A DNA stretch of 64,000 bases from positions 620,001-684,000 of the forward strand of contig NZ_CP034841.1 in NCBI RefSeq assembly GCF_004216495.1, written 5' to 3'. Position numbers and translations under genes: made by a program. The DNA comes from Mycoplasmopsis phocirhinis. Lineage in GTDB: Bacteria; Bacillota_I; Bacilli_A; Mycoplasmatales; Metamycoplasmataceae. Below are positions 10,335 through 20,519 of the stretch, piece by piece. The notes beneath the pieces were generated by a model. It made no database searches, was not told the origin of the DNA, and saw nothing but the letters and a program-made list of their open reading frames with translations. Position 1 is the first letter of the stretch. Every line of letters starts with the position of its first letter.

Positions 10335-13037
10335 ATGGACAAGGAAAAAATTTCTAAATATACAGGTTTAACAACCAATGAGGTTGAAAAAGCAAAAATA
10401 AAATATGGCGAAAATGTAATACAAAAAAGTAAAAAAATAAACCCTTTTATTGCGTTTTTTAAACAATTTATTGACCCAATGATTATTCTACTTTTGATTG
10501 GGGCTATGATATCCTTAGGTTTGGCAATTTATGAGCATATAAGTGGTAAAAAAGACAGTGTAGATTTAGCCATTTCATATGTGGAGCCCGCAATTATTTT
10601 ATTGGTTGTAGCACTTAATTCAATGTTAGGAGCATACCAAGAGGTTAAATCAGATAACGAAGTGAGAGCATTAGAAAAAATTAATCAGACTTATGCTAAT
10701 GTGATGCGCGATAATGTAGTTCAACGCATAAAGGCAAGCGATTTAGTCCCAGGTGATTTAATCATTTTTGCCGCAGGTGACACTATCAACGCAGATTGTC
10801 GTTTAATTGAAGCAGCCAATTTATATGTGGTTGAATCTTCGCTTACTGGTGAAAATTTAGCAGTACATAAAGTTGCCAATTGAGAGCAAGAAGATAATTT
10901 AACTTTAGCTAATAATACCCATTTACTTTATTCGGGAACTTACATTACTAAAGGTAGTGCGAAAGCTCTTGTGATTGATACTGGTATTAATACACAGATA
11001 GGTAAAATCAATTCACTAATTCAAAAAGAGCAAAAAAATGCGACCCCTTTACAACTTAAATTAAATAAATTAAGTAAACTATTTGGAATTGGCGGAATTA
11101 TTTTATTATTCGTTAGTTTAGGAATTCAAATATTACTAAATAATTTAATTAGTGGTTCGTGAAAAAATTTAGATGTTTACACACATTCTACAGTAACAGC
11201 AATCAGTTTAGCTGTTGCAGCTATACCAGAGGGTTTATTAACTTTCACCACTGTATTATTATCGGTTGGAGTCAAAAATTTAACTAAACAAAAAGCATTA
11301 GTTAAAAATTTATTAGCAGTTGAAACATTAGGTTCAACTTCAATAATTTGTACAGATAAAACGGGTACTTTAACTGAAAATAAAATGAAAGTTATTGAAG
11401 CATTTGATTGAAAATCGAACCAATTTCTTTCAAAATCAAAACAAAAAAATATATTTAATAATCTAGCTCAATACATAAGTTTATGTAGTGACGCATACAT
11501 TAATTACAACCAAAAAACAATGTCATTTGATGAAATTGGTGATCCTACGGAAATTGGAATGTTAAAATTCGCATATGATTTAGGCATACAAAAAGATAAC
11601 TTAATAGCTAAAAACCCAATTTTATACACTTTACCTTTTGATAGCGAGCGCAAAATGCACTCAGTTTTAACAACTATAGATGATCAAAAATATATGATTA
11701 CAAAAGGTGCTCCAGATGTAATAATTTCTAAATCGATAAATATTGATAAAGAACAAATGATTAAAATTAATGACCAATGAGCACAAAATGCATATCGAGT
11801 TATCGCGGTTGCTTGCAAAAAAATAAACACAGAACAAATTCAATTTAACGACGAAAATGAACTAGAATTCATTGGTTTAATCGCAATGATTGATCCACCT
11901 CGCGAAAATGTAAAACAAAGTGTTTTAAGTGCTAAAAAAGCTGGAATTAAAACTGTAATGATAACCGGAGATCATTTAATCACAGCAAAAGCAATAGCTA
12001 CAAATTTAGGTATTTATAATCAAGGCGATCTATGTTTAACCGGTGATGAACTAAGCCAAATGAGCGATAAAGAATTAAAAAATAAAATTACCAATATCTC
12101 TGTTTATGCTCGTGTTAATCCACAAGATAAATTAAGAATTGTCCAAGCCTGACAAGCACACGAAAAAGTAGTTGCTATGACAGGCGATGGTGTAAATGAT
12201 GCTCCCGCTTTAAAAGTTTCAGACATCGGATGTGCGATGGGTATCACTGGAACTGATGTTTCTAAACAAGCAGCTGATGTGATTTTAGTGGATGATAACT
12301 TTAATACAATCGTAGCAGCCGTTAAAAACGGTCGTTCAACTTTCGATAAAATTAAAGTTGTGATAATGAATTTACTAGTGTCTTCACTTGTTGAAACTAT
12401 AGTAATGTTAGTTGGTTTAATCGCATTTTTTCTTGCTTATAAGAAATATTTTGGCGCTAACAACGAATTTTATATCTTTGGTGCTTCACAATTATTATGA
12501 ATTAATTTAGTTTCTCATGGTTTGCCAGCCATAGCTTTAGGTTTTGTTGATAGCGAAAAAGATGTTATGAGTCGTGACCCATACGACAAAAAAGAAAGTT
12601 TATTTTCGCGTGGTATGGGTAAAGAATTATTATGACAATCTTTATTATTAAGTTTAGCAACCTTAATTTCATATGTACTTGGTGCTGAAATAGCAATTAA
12701 AAATGGTTTAAATGTTGGTTTATATGCTTCTTCAGCCGGTTTTATAACATTAGGTTTAGCTTGCGGAATTAACACTGTTAATTTAATGAGTGATAAATCA
12801 ATTTTTATTTCTTCGCTAAAAAAATATTGATTAGTTTGAGCTGCAGTTTCATTTTCAGCATTTACAATTTTATTAATTGGACTAGTTCCTCAAATTGCCC
12901 AATATTTTAGAATGGGTGATTTAACAAAAACACCACATTTAATTGTTAGTTCAATATCGCTAGGCCTAATATTAATCGTGGCTTATGAAATTAAAAAAAT
13001 TATTAATTTATGAACCACAAAAAAACAAAAAAAATAA
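10335..13037 (+). CDS. Calcium-type (P2A) cation-transporting P-type ATPase
   Basis: 900 residues. The domain order is standard: helices M1-M2 (about 35-105), actuator domain, M3-M4 with AVAAIPEGL (the P-E-G cation-binding turn), phosphorylation motif [11 protein letters not shown] (about residue 340), nucleotide domain with KGAPD, hinge [10 protein letters not shown], and six C-terminal helices. The IPEG and [11 protein letters not shown]-like M6 region ([14 protein letters not shown]) suggests a Ca2+ (PMR1/SERCA-like) pump. The actuator loop reads LTGEN instead of the near-invariant TGES, but keeps the catalytic Glu. AAGGAGG precedes the start. Several UGA-Trp codons occur. The ion is inferred from family resemblance. 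Confidence 0.9.
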
Positions 13038-13068
13038 AAACATAAACATAAATTTTGCTTCATTAAAT

Positions 13069-13105
13069 AAAAATTCCTTTTTCGTTTCTTGAAAAAGGAA
13101 TTTTT
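13069..13105. terminator. Strong bidirectional hairpin terminator after the P-ATPase
   Basis: A 15-bp perfect stem (AAAAATTCCTTTTTC with its complement at 13091-13105) around a 7-nt loop, with A-runs before and T-runs after. It ends the P-ATPase transcript and could also stop minus-strand read-through leaving the adjoining IS element. Confidence 0.85.
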
Positions 13106-13148
13106 AATAATTTTATTTAGTTTTTCCTGAGTTTCCAAGTTGCAAATT

Positions 13149-13195
13149 AAAAAATTCCGTAAATACCACATTTTAAGGTACTTTCGGAATTTTTT
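13149..13195 (-). terminator. Transposase terminator inside IS copy 1
   Basis: AAAAAATTCCG pairs with CGGAATTTTTT across an inner TACC/GGTA stem, just beyond the transposase stop on the minus strand. The identical structure is in copy 2 at 34143-34189. Confidence 0.65.
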
Positions 13196-14849
13196 ATAAT
13201 TTAATTACATTGTAATTTTTGATTGATTGTTCAATTAATTCATATAACATTGTTTCATTTTGATTATCAGTATTTTCAATGTTGTATTCGTTAATAATTT
13301 TGTTATCAATTAAAATTTGAATTTTTTCGGCATTTTTGATAGCGTCTACATAATTGGAAATTGAATAATTTTTGTCTATTTTTGTTTGTTTTTTAACATA
13401 TTTATTCAAAATATTTAAACCATACTGTAATAAAACCAATGAAATAAAGCATAAAGTAATATAACCTTCAATATGATTTTCACTCCAAACATACATAGGT
13501 CTAATTTTTAAACAATTTTTTAAATTTCTAAAATTATTTTCAATTTGTCATTGTTTTTGATATAAATCAACAATATCTAATGGCTTAAGATCTATTCTTG
13601 AAGTTTCATACACATAATAACCATCAAATTGTTCATCTTCACTAATTTTTTCTAAATCTAATTGATAATAAGAAGTTGCTCCAATTTTTTTAAAAAATTT
13701 ATGCTTTTTGGCAGCTATTAAATCTGTTTCAATTACTCTACCATTTTTTTGTTTTTTATTGAAAATTTCAATTAGTTGCATACGATCATTAAAATCTTTT
13801 GCTGCTCGTTTTTTACTATGGGTCATTATTTGTCTTCTTTTATGACCGTTGAACCGTTTGTTTTTTCACAGCGACATAAATTCTATTTCTTTATATTTAA
13901 AATCTTTGTTTACACGAATATAATCGTTTTGGTTAATTGTGTATTCTTTTCTTTGTTTTGTACTAGATTTCAAACGATAAGAGAGTATGTAATCTATGTT
14001 TAAAGATTCTAAAAAGCGTATGTTGCGGTTTGTGCTCATTCCTCTATCCGCGACAATTGTTACATTTTTTATATTATAAATATCCCGTATTTCCAATATA
14101 AAAGGTATAAAAGTGTTCATATCAGCAGTATTTCCTTTGAATATTTTGAAATGAAATGGAATTCCATTACAATCAGTAATCATTCCAATTACTATTTGAT
14201 CTTCTTTAAATTTTCCGTCTTTTGAATAACCAGGATATCTCAATCCTTTTCTCGCAAAACTTTCAAAATATACTGTTGTTGAGTCATATCACAACACTTC
14301 AATATCACGGCTAGCATTTGAAGTTAATGAGTTATTTAATTGTTTTAAAATTTCATTTTTATTATTGGTTACATAATCTAAACTATTATAAAAAGTAGAT
14401 TTTTTGAAGTCATTATTGAAATCATAAAGATGTTTTTGTTGATACATTTTGATCAAACTATCTTGGTTGATGATCCGTGAAGTGATTATATATTTGGCAA
14501 TATCTAAAAGATTTTTTGATTTGCTTTTTTCACACAATTTGAAAGGGTTGATTTTATCACATAATTCATATAATGCTTTTATACCAAAATTTTGTTTTCG
14601 GATTTCTTTTTTAGATTGAGCTAAAACCTCCTTTACTTTTGATAATATCTTTTCTTTATTTCATTCAGTATTTCAATCAGCACACGCAACCTTAAGGGCG
14701 TTTATAGGGTCTAGATTTAAAGTTTTTAATGTTTCTAAATTACCTATTCCAATTGATTTTTTATAACCTTTTCCAAATCCAGCCGGTATTGCGACCGAGA
14801 CATATGTTTTATCTTTTCTTTTTGATTGTGTTATAACCCATTTCTCCAT
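13194..14849 (-). CDS. IS1634-family (IS4-like) DDE transposase, copy 1
   Basis: 551 residues, uninterrupted once UGA is read as Trp. The DDE triad is visible: Asp190 in WYDSTTVYF, Asp268 in IVADRGMST, and Glu437 in YQKQWQIENNFRNLK, the Y-R-E-K-type signature of the IS4/IS1634 group (Y(2)R(3)E(6)K pattern). The N-terminal ~180 residues contain a helical DNA-binding segment, and the start is MEKWVITQSKRK. It appears full length, so the element may be active. At least two Trp (UGA) codons fall in the catalytic core, which would prevent expression in organisms using the standard code. Confidence 0.93.
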
Positions 14850-14991
14850 AGTTAAATTATATCATAATTACAATGTAATTTTGTAATTTAAAAAAATTTT
14901 TTTATACTTTAGTATAAAGATGGCGAAAAACGCTAAAAAATGACCCCTAACTTGGAAACTCGGGATAAAAAAGCCAAATTTAAATTTAGCC

Positions 14992-16272
14992 TTAAATAAA
15001 AATTAATTGACACACAACTATTCAAATTGGTATAAAAATTATTGATGCTAATGTAGAAAAAACTGATGCTCGAGCAGTAAAAGTAGGCTCTTTATTATTT
15101 GAAAGAGCGATAGCAACAGGCACAGCACCAGGAGGAGTAGCACTAATTACAACAATTGAAAGTGCTTCAATAGCACCAACTTTACGATTTGCTGAATATA
15201 ATGAATACATAATTCCTAACATTAGCAAAGGAATTAATATTATTTTAATGATTGTGTATAATCAAACAGATTTATCGCTAAAAATTGTTTTAAAGCGACT
15301 TTCACTCATTTTCATCCCTACACTTAATCATACAAGAGGAGTGCAAAGTGAGGCTAAAATGTTAGCTATGTTTCTAAAATATGGCATTGTTACTCCCGCA
15401 TCTATTCAACCAGTAGGAGTAATTAAAGTCAATTGATAAATTGATTTATTGATATTGTAAATATATTTATTACCTTCAGCGTCAAAATAAATTGGCAAAA
15501 AATTAAGACCGTAATTTGCTTTTTTTATCGCAAGCACATTTTTATTGTTTTCTAGAGTTAAGGTTTTTGATACTATTTCGCTGTGTTCACCTGCCCCAGG
15601 AATTAATTGAGTAAGTCATAAACTAAATCCGATTAGCGTAATGATTAAAGTAGTATTTTTAGCTAATTTTTTGATTGTTGTTACTAAATTGCTTTTGTTA
15701 AATTTAATACCGGACAGCATTATAAGACAATAAGTATATAAAAATATACGTTGTGGCACACCGAATAAACTTATACTCAATATAGATACATTTTCGTGAG
15801 GAGTAGCACGATAAAATTCAGAAATAATAGGCAAGCCAAATGTGGTTGTTGAACCAAAAATTAACAACATTCACATAGTCAATATTTTTTGTTTATTATG
15901 TTGCTGATTTGATGAATTTGATAATAACAATAAAATTGAATCAGGTTCTGCTTTATTGATAAAAGCAGGTGCTTTTCATTTTTTTATTCATATAAATGAA
16001 AGCAACGAAAGTATAGAGTAAAATAGTATTGAAATCAATAAAACTCAAGCTTGTTCTTTTAATTTTTGAATTGTCAGTGAAGACATAAAACCTTTAATTG
16101 CTATTGCCGGTAAAGCAATTTCAAGAACAATTTTGCTAAACGGCGCGATTCATTGAATTTTAAATATTGATAATTTAGTAAATATATAACCAAGAAAAAT
16201 GACTAAAATTGAAGAAAGAAACACAGCAATTAGATTGGAATTTGTGATTGTTGCTATAAAAACGTTATTCAT
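14992..16272 (-). CDS. AEC (auxin efflux carrier) family transporter
   Basis: 426 residues with about ten hydrophobic helices, arranged as two halves around a hydrophilic loop (about 210-275) rather longer than in typical ~310-residue AEC proteins. Diagnostic stretches are IVLEIALPAIAIKGF in the first half, MLLIFGSTTTFGLPII at about 137-152, and SATPPGAVPVAIALS near the C-terminus, the P-G-A turn being an AEC/malate-permease hallmark. Substrate is probably a carboxylate such as malate, by family analogy. The gene ends only 27 bp from IS copy 1 with no terminator in between, so its transcripts should run into the transposase gene. Confidence 0.82.
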
Positions 16273-16278
16273 AATTGG

Positions 16279-16944
16279 TTATTTACTAATTTTATTTTTA
16301 ATAATAGAAGCAATAGTTTGTTGTGTGGGATTTTTAATTAAAAATGTTCCTGCTACACACGCATCTGCTCCAGCTTTAAATGCTTGTGGCCCGGTAATAT
16401 TATTGATACCACCATCAACTTGAATTAAATACTGGTATTGATATTTAGAACGCAATTTTTTTAATATTTTGATCTTATCCAGTGCCAGACTCATAAATTT
16501 TTGTCCACCAGCTCCAGGCTCAACAGACATAACAAGCACTAATGCAACAAAAGGTAAAAAATCTGTAATTTGTTCTACATTTGTTTCAGGTTTTATGGCT
16601 AAACCAATTCTATATTCATGGTGTTTTTTTGTTAAGAAATTAAGTAATTTTTTGTGTTCTACTGCCTCATAATGAATAGTTGTTATATCGACAGCATCTT
16701 TAAAATCATTTAAATAATTTAAAGGATTTTCAACCATTAAATGGGCGTCCATAAAATGCTTTGGCGAATTTTGTTTAATATTAATAATTTCATCTAATTC
16801 AATAGCTTTATTTGGTACAAATTTGCCATCCATCACATCATAATGGATTCATTCTATTCCTTCATTGATTAAAGTTTGAGCCATTTGTTCTCTTTTTGTC
16901 ATTTCTACATTTAGTAGAGAAGGTGTTACATATTTTTTATTCAT
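16279..16944 (-). CDS. rpe: Ribulose-phosphate 3-epimerase
   Basis: 221 residues. A TIM-barrel enzyme of the pentose phosphate pathway that interconverts ribulose-5-P and xylulose-5-P. It shows IEWIHYDVMDGKFVPN (catalytic Asp and metal site), HFMDAHLMVENP, MSVEPGAGGQKFM (E-P-G-F/A loop over the active site) and IQVDGGIN, all typical of Rpe. Start MNKKYVTPSLLN. Its first codons overlap the rsgA stop by 8 bp, placing it at the 3' end of the gmk-phosphatase-kinase-rsgA cluster. Confidence 0.94.
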
Positions 16945-17773
16945 TTTTTGCCTCTTTCATCATTTTTAAGTAATTTTTATACCTAAATTCAGGAATATTA
17001 CCATTGTATACATTTAATTTTACATTGCAATATTGATCAGGTTCATTTAAGTGTAAACATGACTTAAATTTACACATTTTTGATAAGCTTTTAAATTGTT
17101 TAAACGATTGAGCTAACTGAATTTTTGTTAAATTTACGTCAAAACTAGAGAAACCAGGTGTGTCGATTAATTGACCATCTAGTGTCTCGATAATTTGTAC
17201 TATCCTTGTTGTGTGCTTACCACGATTGGCTGATTTTGAAATTTTTTGTGTTTGGAAATTTGTTCCAGCTACAAAATTGATAAAAGTTGTTTTACCTACA
17301 CCAGACTGCCCCATTAAAGAGATGACTTTATCTTTAAAAAGATGTTTAATTTTTTGTTTGAGTTGATCATCTTGATAATCAATATCATAGACGTCATAAC
17401 CCATAGAAAGATATTTAAACTTCCATTCATTCAAAGCTAAATCAATTTTGGTTATAAAAATAATAGGTTCAATATCATTCGCCTCTATAAATGCTAAATA
17501 TTTATCAACTAGATATGGTTGAAATTTAGGTTCAACTACTGACATAACGACAATAATTGAATCTATATTTGCTACTTTAGGTCGTACAAAAACGTTTTTT
17601 CTTTCGTGAATTTTTACTATATAAGCATTACTTTCGAATTCAACTATATCTCCTACTACTGGTTCAATATTTTTATGTCTAAAAATACCAGCAGCGGGTA
17701 AAAAATGCATTTTATTGTTAATATCTTTAATGTGATATTTACCACCTGTTAATGAATAAATTTTTCCTTTCAA
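16937..17773 (-). CDS. rsgA: Ribosome small-subunit biogenesis GTPase RsgA
   Basis: 278 residues. It is a circularly permuted GTPase that checks late 30S maturation. It has an N-terminal OB domain (about 1-70), TKIDL (G4), GQSGVGKTTFIN (G1, about residue 160), RGKHTTR (switch region), DTPGFSS (G3), and a zinc-binding C-terminal motif C-x4-C-x-H-x6-C (CKFKSCLHLNEPDQYC). The order G4-G1-G3 confirms the permutation. It lies 8 bp after the kinase gene and overlaps rpe. Confidence 0.95.
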   Translation of the reverse strand: MKGKIYSLTGGKYHIKDINNKMHFLPAAGIFRHKNIEPVVGDIVEFESNAYIVKIHERKNVFVRPKVANIDSIIVVMSVVEPKFQPYLVDKYLAFIEANDIEPIIFITKIDLALNEWKFKYLSMGYDVYDIDYQDDQLKQKIKHLFKDKVISLMGQSGVGKTTFINFVAGTNFQTQKISKSANRGKHTTRIVQIIETLDGQLIDTPGFSSFDVNLTKIQLAQSFKQFKSLSKMCKFKSCLHLNEPDQYCNVKLNVYNGNIPEFRYKNYLKMMKEAKNE

Positions 17774-17781
17774 TATCTCTC

Positions 17782-18780
17782 CTAGATTAAAATTGTTAAA
17801 ACTATAATTCCAGTTATTAACAACAAAGTTAAAATAGTAATTGCTGAAATAATAAATTTATTTGAATTTACGATATCTTGTATTGTTTTTTTCTCTCTTG
17901 CTTTTTTGGGGTTATATGGCTTTTCGTAATATCTTTCTGGACTGGTGCTTGTTTTTAGGTCTAAATACATATCTCACATGGTTTTGTAGCGTTTTTGAGG
18001 GTCTTTTACAGTTGCTTTGGCAATAATATTACTCAACGCTTGCGGTGTATTAACTAATTTTGTAATTTCAGGCATTGCTTGGTTTTTTTGTTTATTTAGA
18101 GTGTCAAAAGCATCACGACCTTTAATTGGATATTCGCCACTCAACATTTCAAATAACATAATACCTAAAGCATAAATATCAGTTTTTTCATTTGGTGAAT
18201 TATCTACATTACACAATTCAGGTGCCATATAATAAACCGAACCAATTAATTTTGAATCTTTAGTATATCTTTGACTATCTTCTGAAAGTGCTAAACCTAA
18301 ATCAATAATTTTGACTTCGCGATCTTTTGTAATTAAAATGTTTTGACTTTTGATATCTCGATGAATTATTTTGCTATTATGTAGTTCACTTATTCCTTCA
18401 GCTATTTGCATTGCATAATTTGCTGCGGTTTTTGAAATTAATTTACCGTTTTTGTTAATTATAGTTCTTAAATTTTCGCCATCGATGAATTCAGTTACTA
18501 AATATTGTTCATTATCACCAATATACGAATCGATATATTGAGCCACACGATGTGATTTAATTTTTTTATATAAATTTATTTCTTGTTTAAATCTTTTAAT
18601 TGTTGTTTCAGCGTCAGATTGATTTTTGACTAAAAAATATTTTAGAGCGTAATATATTCCCGGCTTTGTATTTAATTCAACTTTATAAACTTCACTAAAA
18701 CCACCTTGACCAATTTTTGTGATAATTTTATATTTGTGAAAAAGTGTACTATTTTTATTAACCAGCATTATTTGCTCCAT
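17782..18780 (-). CDS. Membrane-anchored Ser/Thr protein kinase (PrkC/PknB-like, no PASTA domains)
   Basis: 332 residues. A Hanks-type kinase domain fills about residues 14-280: GQGGFSEVY (glycine loop), ALKYF (Lys), IIHRDIKSQNILI (catalytic loop), KIIDLGLA (DFG-like DLG), and MAPEL (APE). A single membrane helix lies at about 305-330 and the protein ends almost at once after it, so the extracellular PASTA repeats of Firmicute PrkC are absent, consistent with a wall-less cell with no peptidoglycan fragments to sense. The DLG replaces DFG. It overlaps the PP2C phosphatase gene by 13 bp. The pair is expected to act as antagonists. Confidence 0.93.
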
Positions 18781-19541
18781 TCTATAACATTAGAAAGCAA
18801 AGCATAAATTGCAGAAGCATTATCAGTTGAATAATTATTTAGTGCTTGTTCAATTAAAACCTCAACAATTTTTTTGGGCTCTGCTTCTTTTTTAATAATT
18901 AATTCAATAGTGGGTTTTTCTAAAAAGTTATGAATTCCATCGCTTGTACAAAGAATGCTATGTATTGATTCAATTGATGTAGAAAGGTCAAAAATTTCTA
19001 TTTTAGTTTTTTTGAGCGGTCCTAATGCTGAGGTTAGTGCTGTGCTATATCTAACGTTTTTTGCTTTTAATTGCGAATAATTTTGTTCGTTAATTAAACG
19101 ATTATATAAATTATGGTCAATAGTTACTTGTTTTAAATCACCACCCTTGGTTAGTATGTATGTTCTTGAATCGCCGATATTAAAAATATAGATAAAACTA
19201 TGTTTTTGGCTAAAAATTGCTGCAGTTACTGTAGTGCCCATATCCAAAAATGCTTCGTCAATATCAGCAAACGATTTCATTTCGTTGCGTGCAAGATTAA
19301 TGATTGATTTAAACCACAAAGAAACAGAATTTACATCAAGATTTTCAAGTGGCATCATTTCGGCAAATTTTTTATTGAATGTATTAATAGTTATGTTAGA
19401 AGCTTTCGAGCCGCCATAATGGCCACCCATTCCGTCGCAAAGTAAAAGCATGTGAATATTATCTTTGTGAAAAATACCAACAGCATCTTCATTGGTATTA
19501 CGAACATTTCCCTTAACGCTTAATTGGGCAAAATTATTCAT
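18768..19541 (-). CDS. PP2C-type protein serine/threonine phosphatase
   Basis: 257 residues. PPM/PP2C signatures: RNTNEDAVG (first metal ligand), LLLCDGMGGHYGG, GTTVTAAIF, FNIGDSRTYIL, SDGIHNFL and STDNASAIYAL (terminal D-N). It dephosphorylates targets of the adjacent kinase. It overlaps the kinase gene by 13 bp and gmk by 8 bp, the classic gmk-prpC-prkC order. Confidence 0.94.
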   Translation of the reverse strand: MNNFAQLSVKGNVRNTNEDAVGIFHKDNIHMLLLCDGMGGHYGGSKASNITINTFNKKFAEMMPLENLDVNSVSLWFKSIINLARNEMKSFADIDEAFLDMGTTVTAAIFSQKHSFIYIFNIGDSRTYILTKGGDLKQVTIDHNLYNRLINEQNYSQLKAKNVRYSTALTSALGPLKKTKIEIFDLSTSIESIHSILCTSDGIHNFLEKPTIELIIKKEAEPKKIVEVLIEQALNNYSTDNASAIYALLSNVIEWSK

Positions 19542-20130
19542 ATAACTCTTTCATTAATATATTTTTTATTTCTAGTGCTGCACGATGTGGGTCATCGTTA
19601 ATCACGTTGTATTTAAATATTTTACTTTCTTTTAATTCTTCACTTGCTTTAAGCAATCTTTTATTGATTGAATCTTTAGTTTCTGTATTTCTACCTATTA
19701 TTCGGTTTTTTAATTCCTCAAATGATGGAGGCAAAATAAACACAGTGATAATATTGTATTTAACATGATTTTCTTTATTTTCTAAAATTTTTTTGGTTCC
19801 TAATGTTTCAATTTCAAGAAAAGGAATTTTGTTTTGGTTGTGAATATTATCAATTTCACTAAACAAAGTTCCATAATAATTATCAAAATGATAGTTATAT
19901 TCAAGTAATTCATTATTTGCGATTTTTTGTTCAAATTTATCTTTAGTAATAAAGAAATAATGCACACCATCTTTTTCACCAAGACGTGGTTGTCTTGTTG
20001 TAACAGAAACAGAAAGTTTAAATTTTAATTCTTCGTTTTTAAACAATATTTGTTCAATTGTTCCTTTGCCAACGCCACTAGGTCCTGTAAAAATAATAAT
20101 AGGTTTCTTCTTATAACTGTTAATATTCAT
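19534..20130 (-). CDS. gmk: Guanylate kinase
   Basis: 198 residues. It phosphorylates GMP to GDP. The P-loop GPSGVGKGT is at about residues 16-24, with SVTTRQPRLGEKDGVHYFF (GMP-binding), LEYNYHFDNYYGTL and a lid region RIIGRNTETKDSINKR. It is the first gene of the minus-strand cluster running to rpe. Its upstream region (20131-20280) is divergent with secG and must hold promoters for both. Confidence 0.95.
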   Translation of the reverse strand: MNINSYKKKPIIIFTGPSGVGKGTIEQILFKNEELKFKLSVSVTTRQPRLGEKDGVHYFFITKDKFEQKIANNELLEYNYHFDNYYGTLFSEIDNIHNQNKIPFLEIETLGTKKILENKENHVKYNIITVFILPPSFEELKNRIIGRNTETKDSINKRLLKASEELKESKIFKYNVINDDPHRAALEIKNILMKELYE

Positions 20131-20244
20131 AGTTATCTTATTATAAATTAAATTCTATATTAATTTAGAACTTTACTAACATAATCAAATTTATATTTAT
20201 ATTATTAAATGAAGTTGCTTAATTAAAAATATCTATATTTAATA

Positions 20245-20250
20245 TATAAT
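20245..20250 (+). promoter_or_regulatory. Putative -10 box of the secG-rnr operon
   Basis: TATAAT at 20245-20250, 30 bp before the secG start, in the divergent gmk/secG region. No good -35 element is visible at 16-18 bp, as is common in mycoplasma promoters. Confidence 0.45.
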
Positions 20251-20280
20251 TACATATACAATTATGATTTGGGGGTATAA

Positions 20281-20517
20281 ATGACAGTTTTACTAATAAC
20301 AATTGCATTGATTGTCGTTGCAATAATTATCATTATCGTTTCATTAATAATGTCGCCAGATTCGAATGGTTTTTCGGGTGCTTTAGTTGGTTCGGGTGAT
20401 TTAGAATTATTTAAAACTTCAAAAGAAAGGGGTGTTAAAAAATTCATGAAGTGAACAATGTTTGCGATGGGTATCCTTGTAATCTTGTTAGCACTTATAA
20501 TTAAATTTTTAACTTAG
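20281..20517 (+). CDS. secG: Preprotein translocase subunit SecG
   Basis: 78 residues with two membrane helices (about 3-24 and 56-76) joined by a loop containing SPDSNGFSGALVGSGDLELF, the conserved SecG loop with its small residues and the ELF. It associates with SecYE in the membrane. GGGGGT precedes the start. It is too small for routine gene finders and contains one UGA-Trp. It is separated from rnr by 2 bp; secG-rnr is a widespread Firmicute gene pair. Confidence 0.9.
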
Positions 20518-20519
20518 AT

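Larger units (their letters stand above)
13125..14965 (-). mobile_element. IS1634-like insertion sequence, copy 1
   Basis: An 1841-bp element ending in 17-bp inverted repeats. The right end matches TCCCGAGTTTCCAAGTT in reverse complement exactly, and the left end has one mismatch (T for C at position 4). It carries one transposase gene on the minus strand and an internal hairpin after it. It is collinear, without indels, with copy 2 at 34119-35959, and only about a dozen base differences are visible. No target-site duplication can be seen: the 100 bp on each side share no direct repeat. IS1634-type elements usually create long direct repeats, so this copy has probably taken part in a rearrangement. 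Confidence 0.92.

Noticed and set aside
13776-14003. Plus-strand open frame (75 codons) inside the IS, repeated in copy 2
   Set aside because: It lies antisense to the conserved transposase, has no ribosome binding site and is a by-product of that coding sequence.
14970-14995. AAATTTAAATTT palindrome between IS copy 1 and the AEC gene as a terminator
   Set aside because: The flanking AGCC motifs are direct, not inverted, so no G+C-containing stem forms and no T-run follows on the minus strand.
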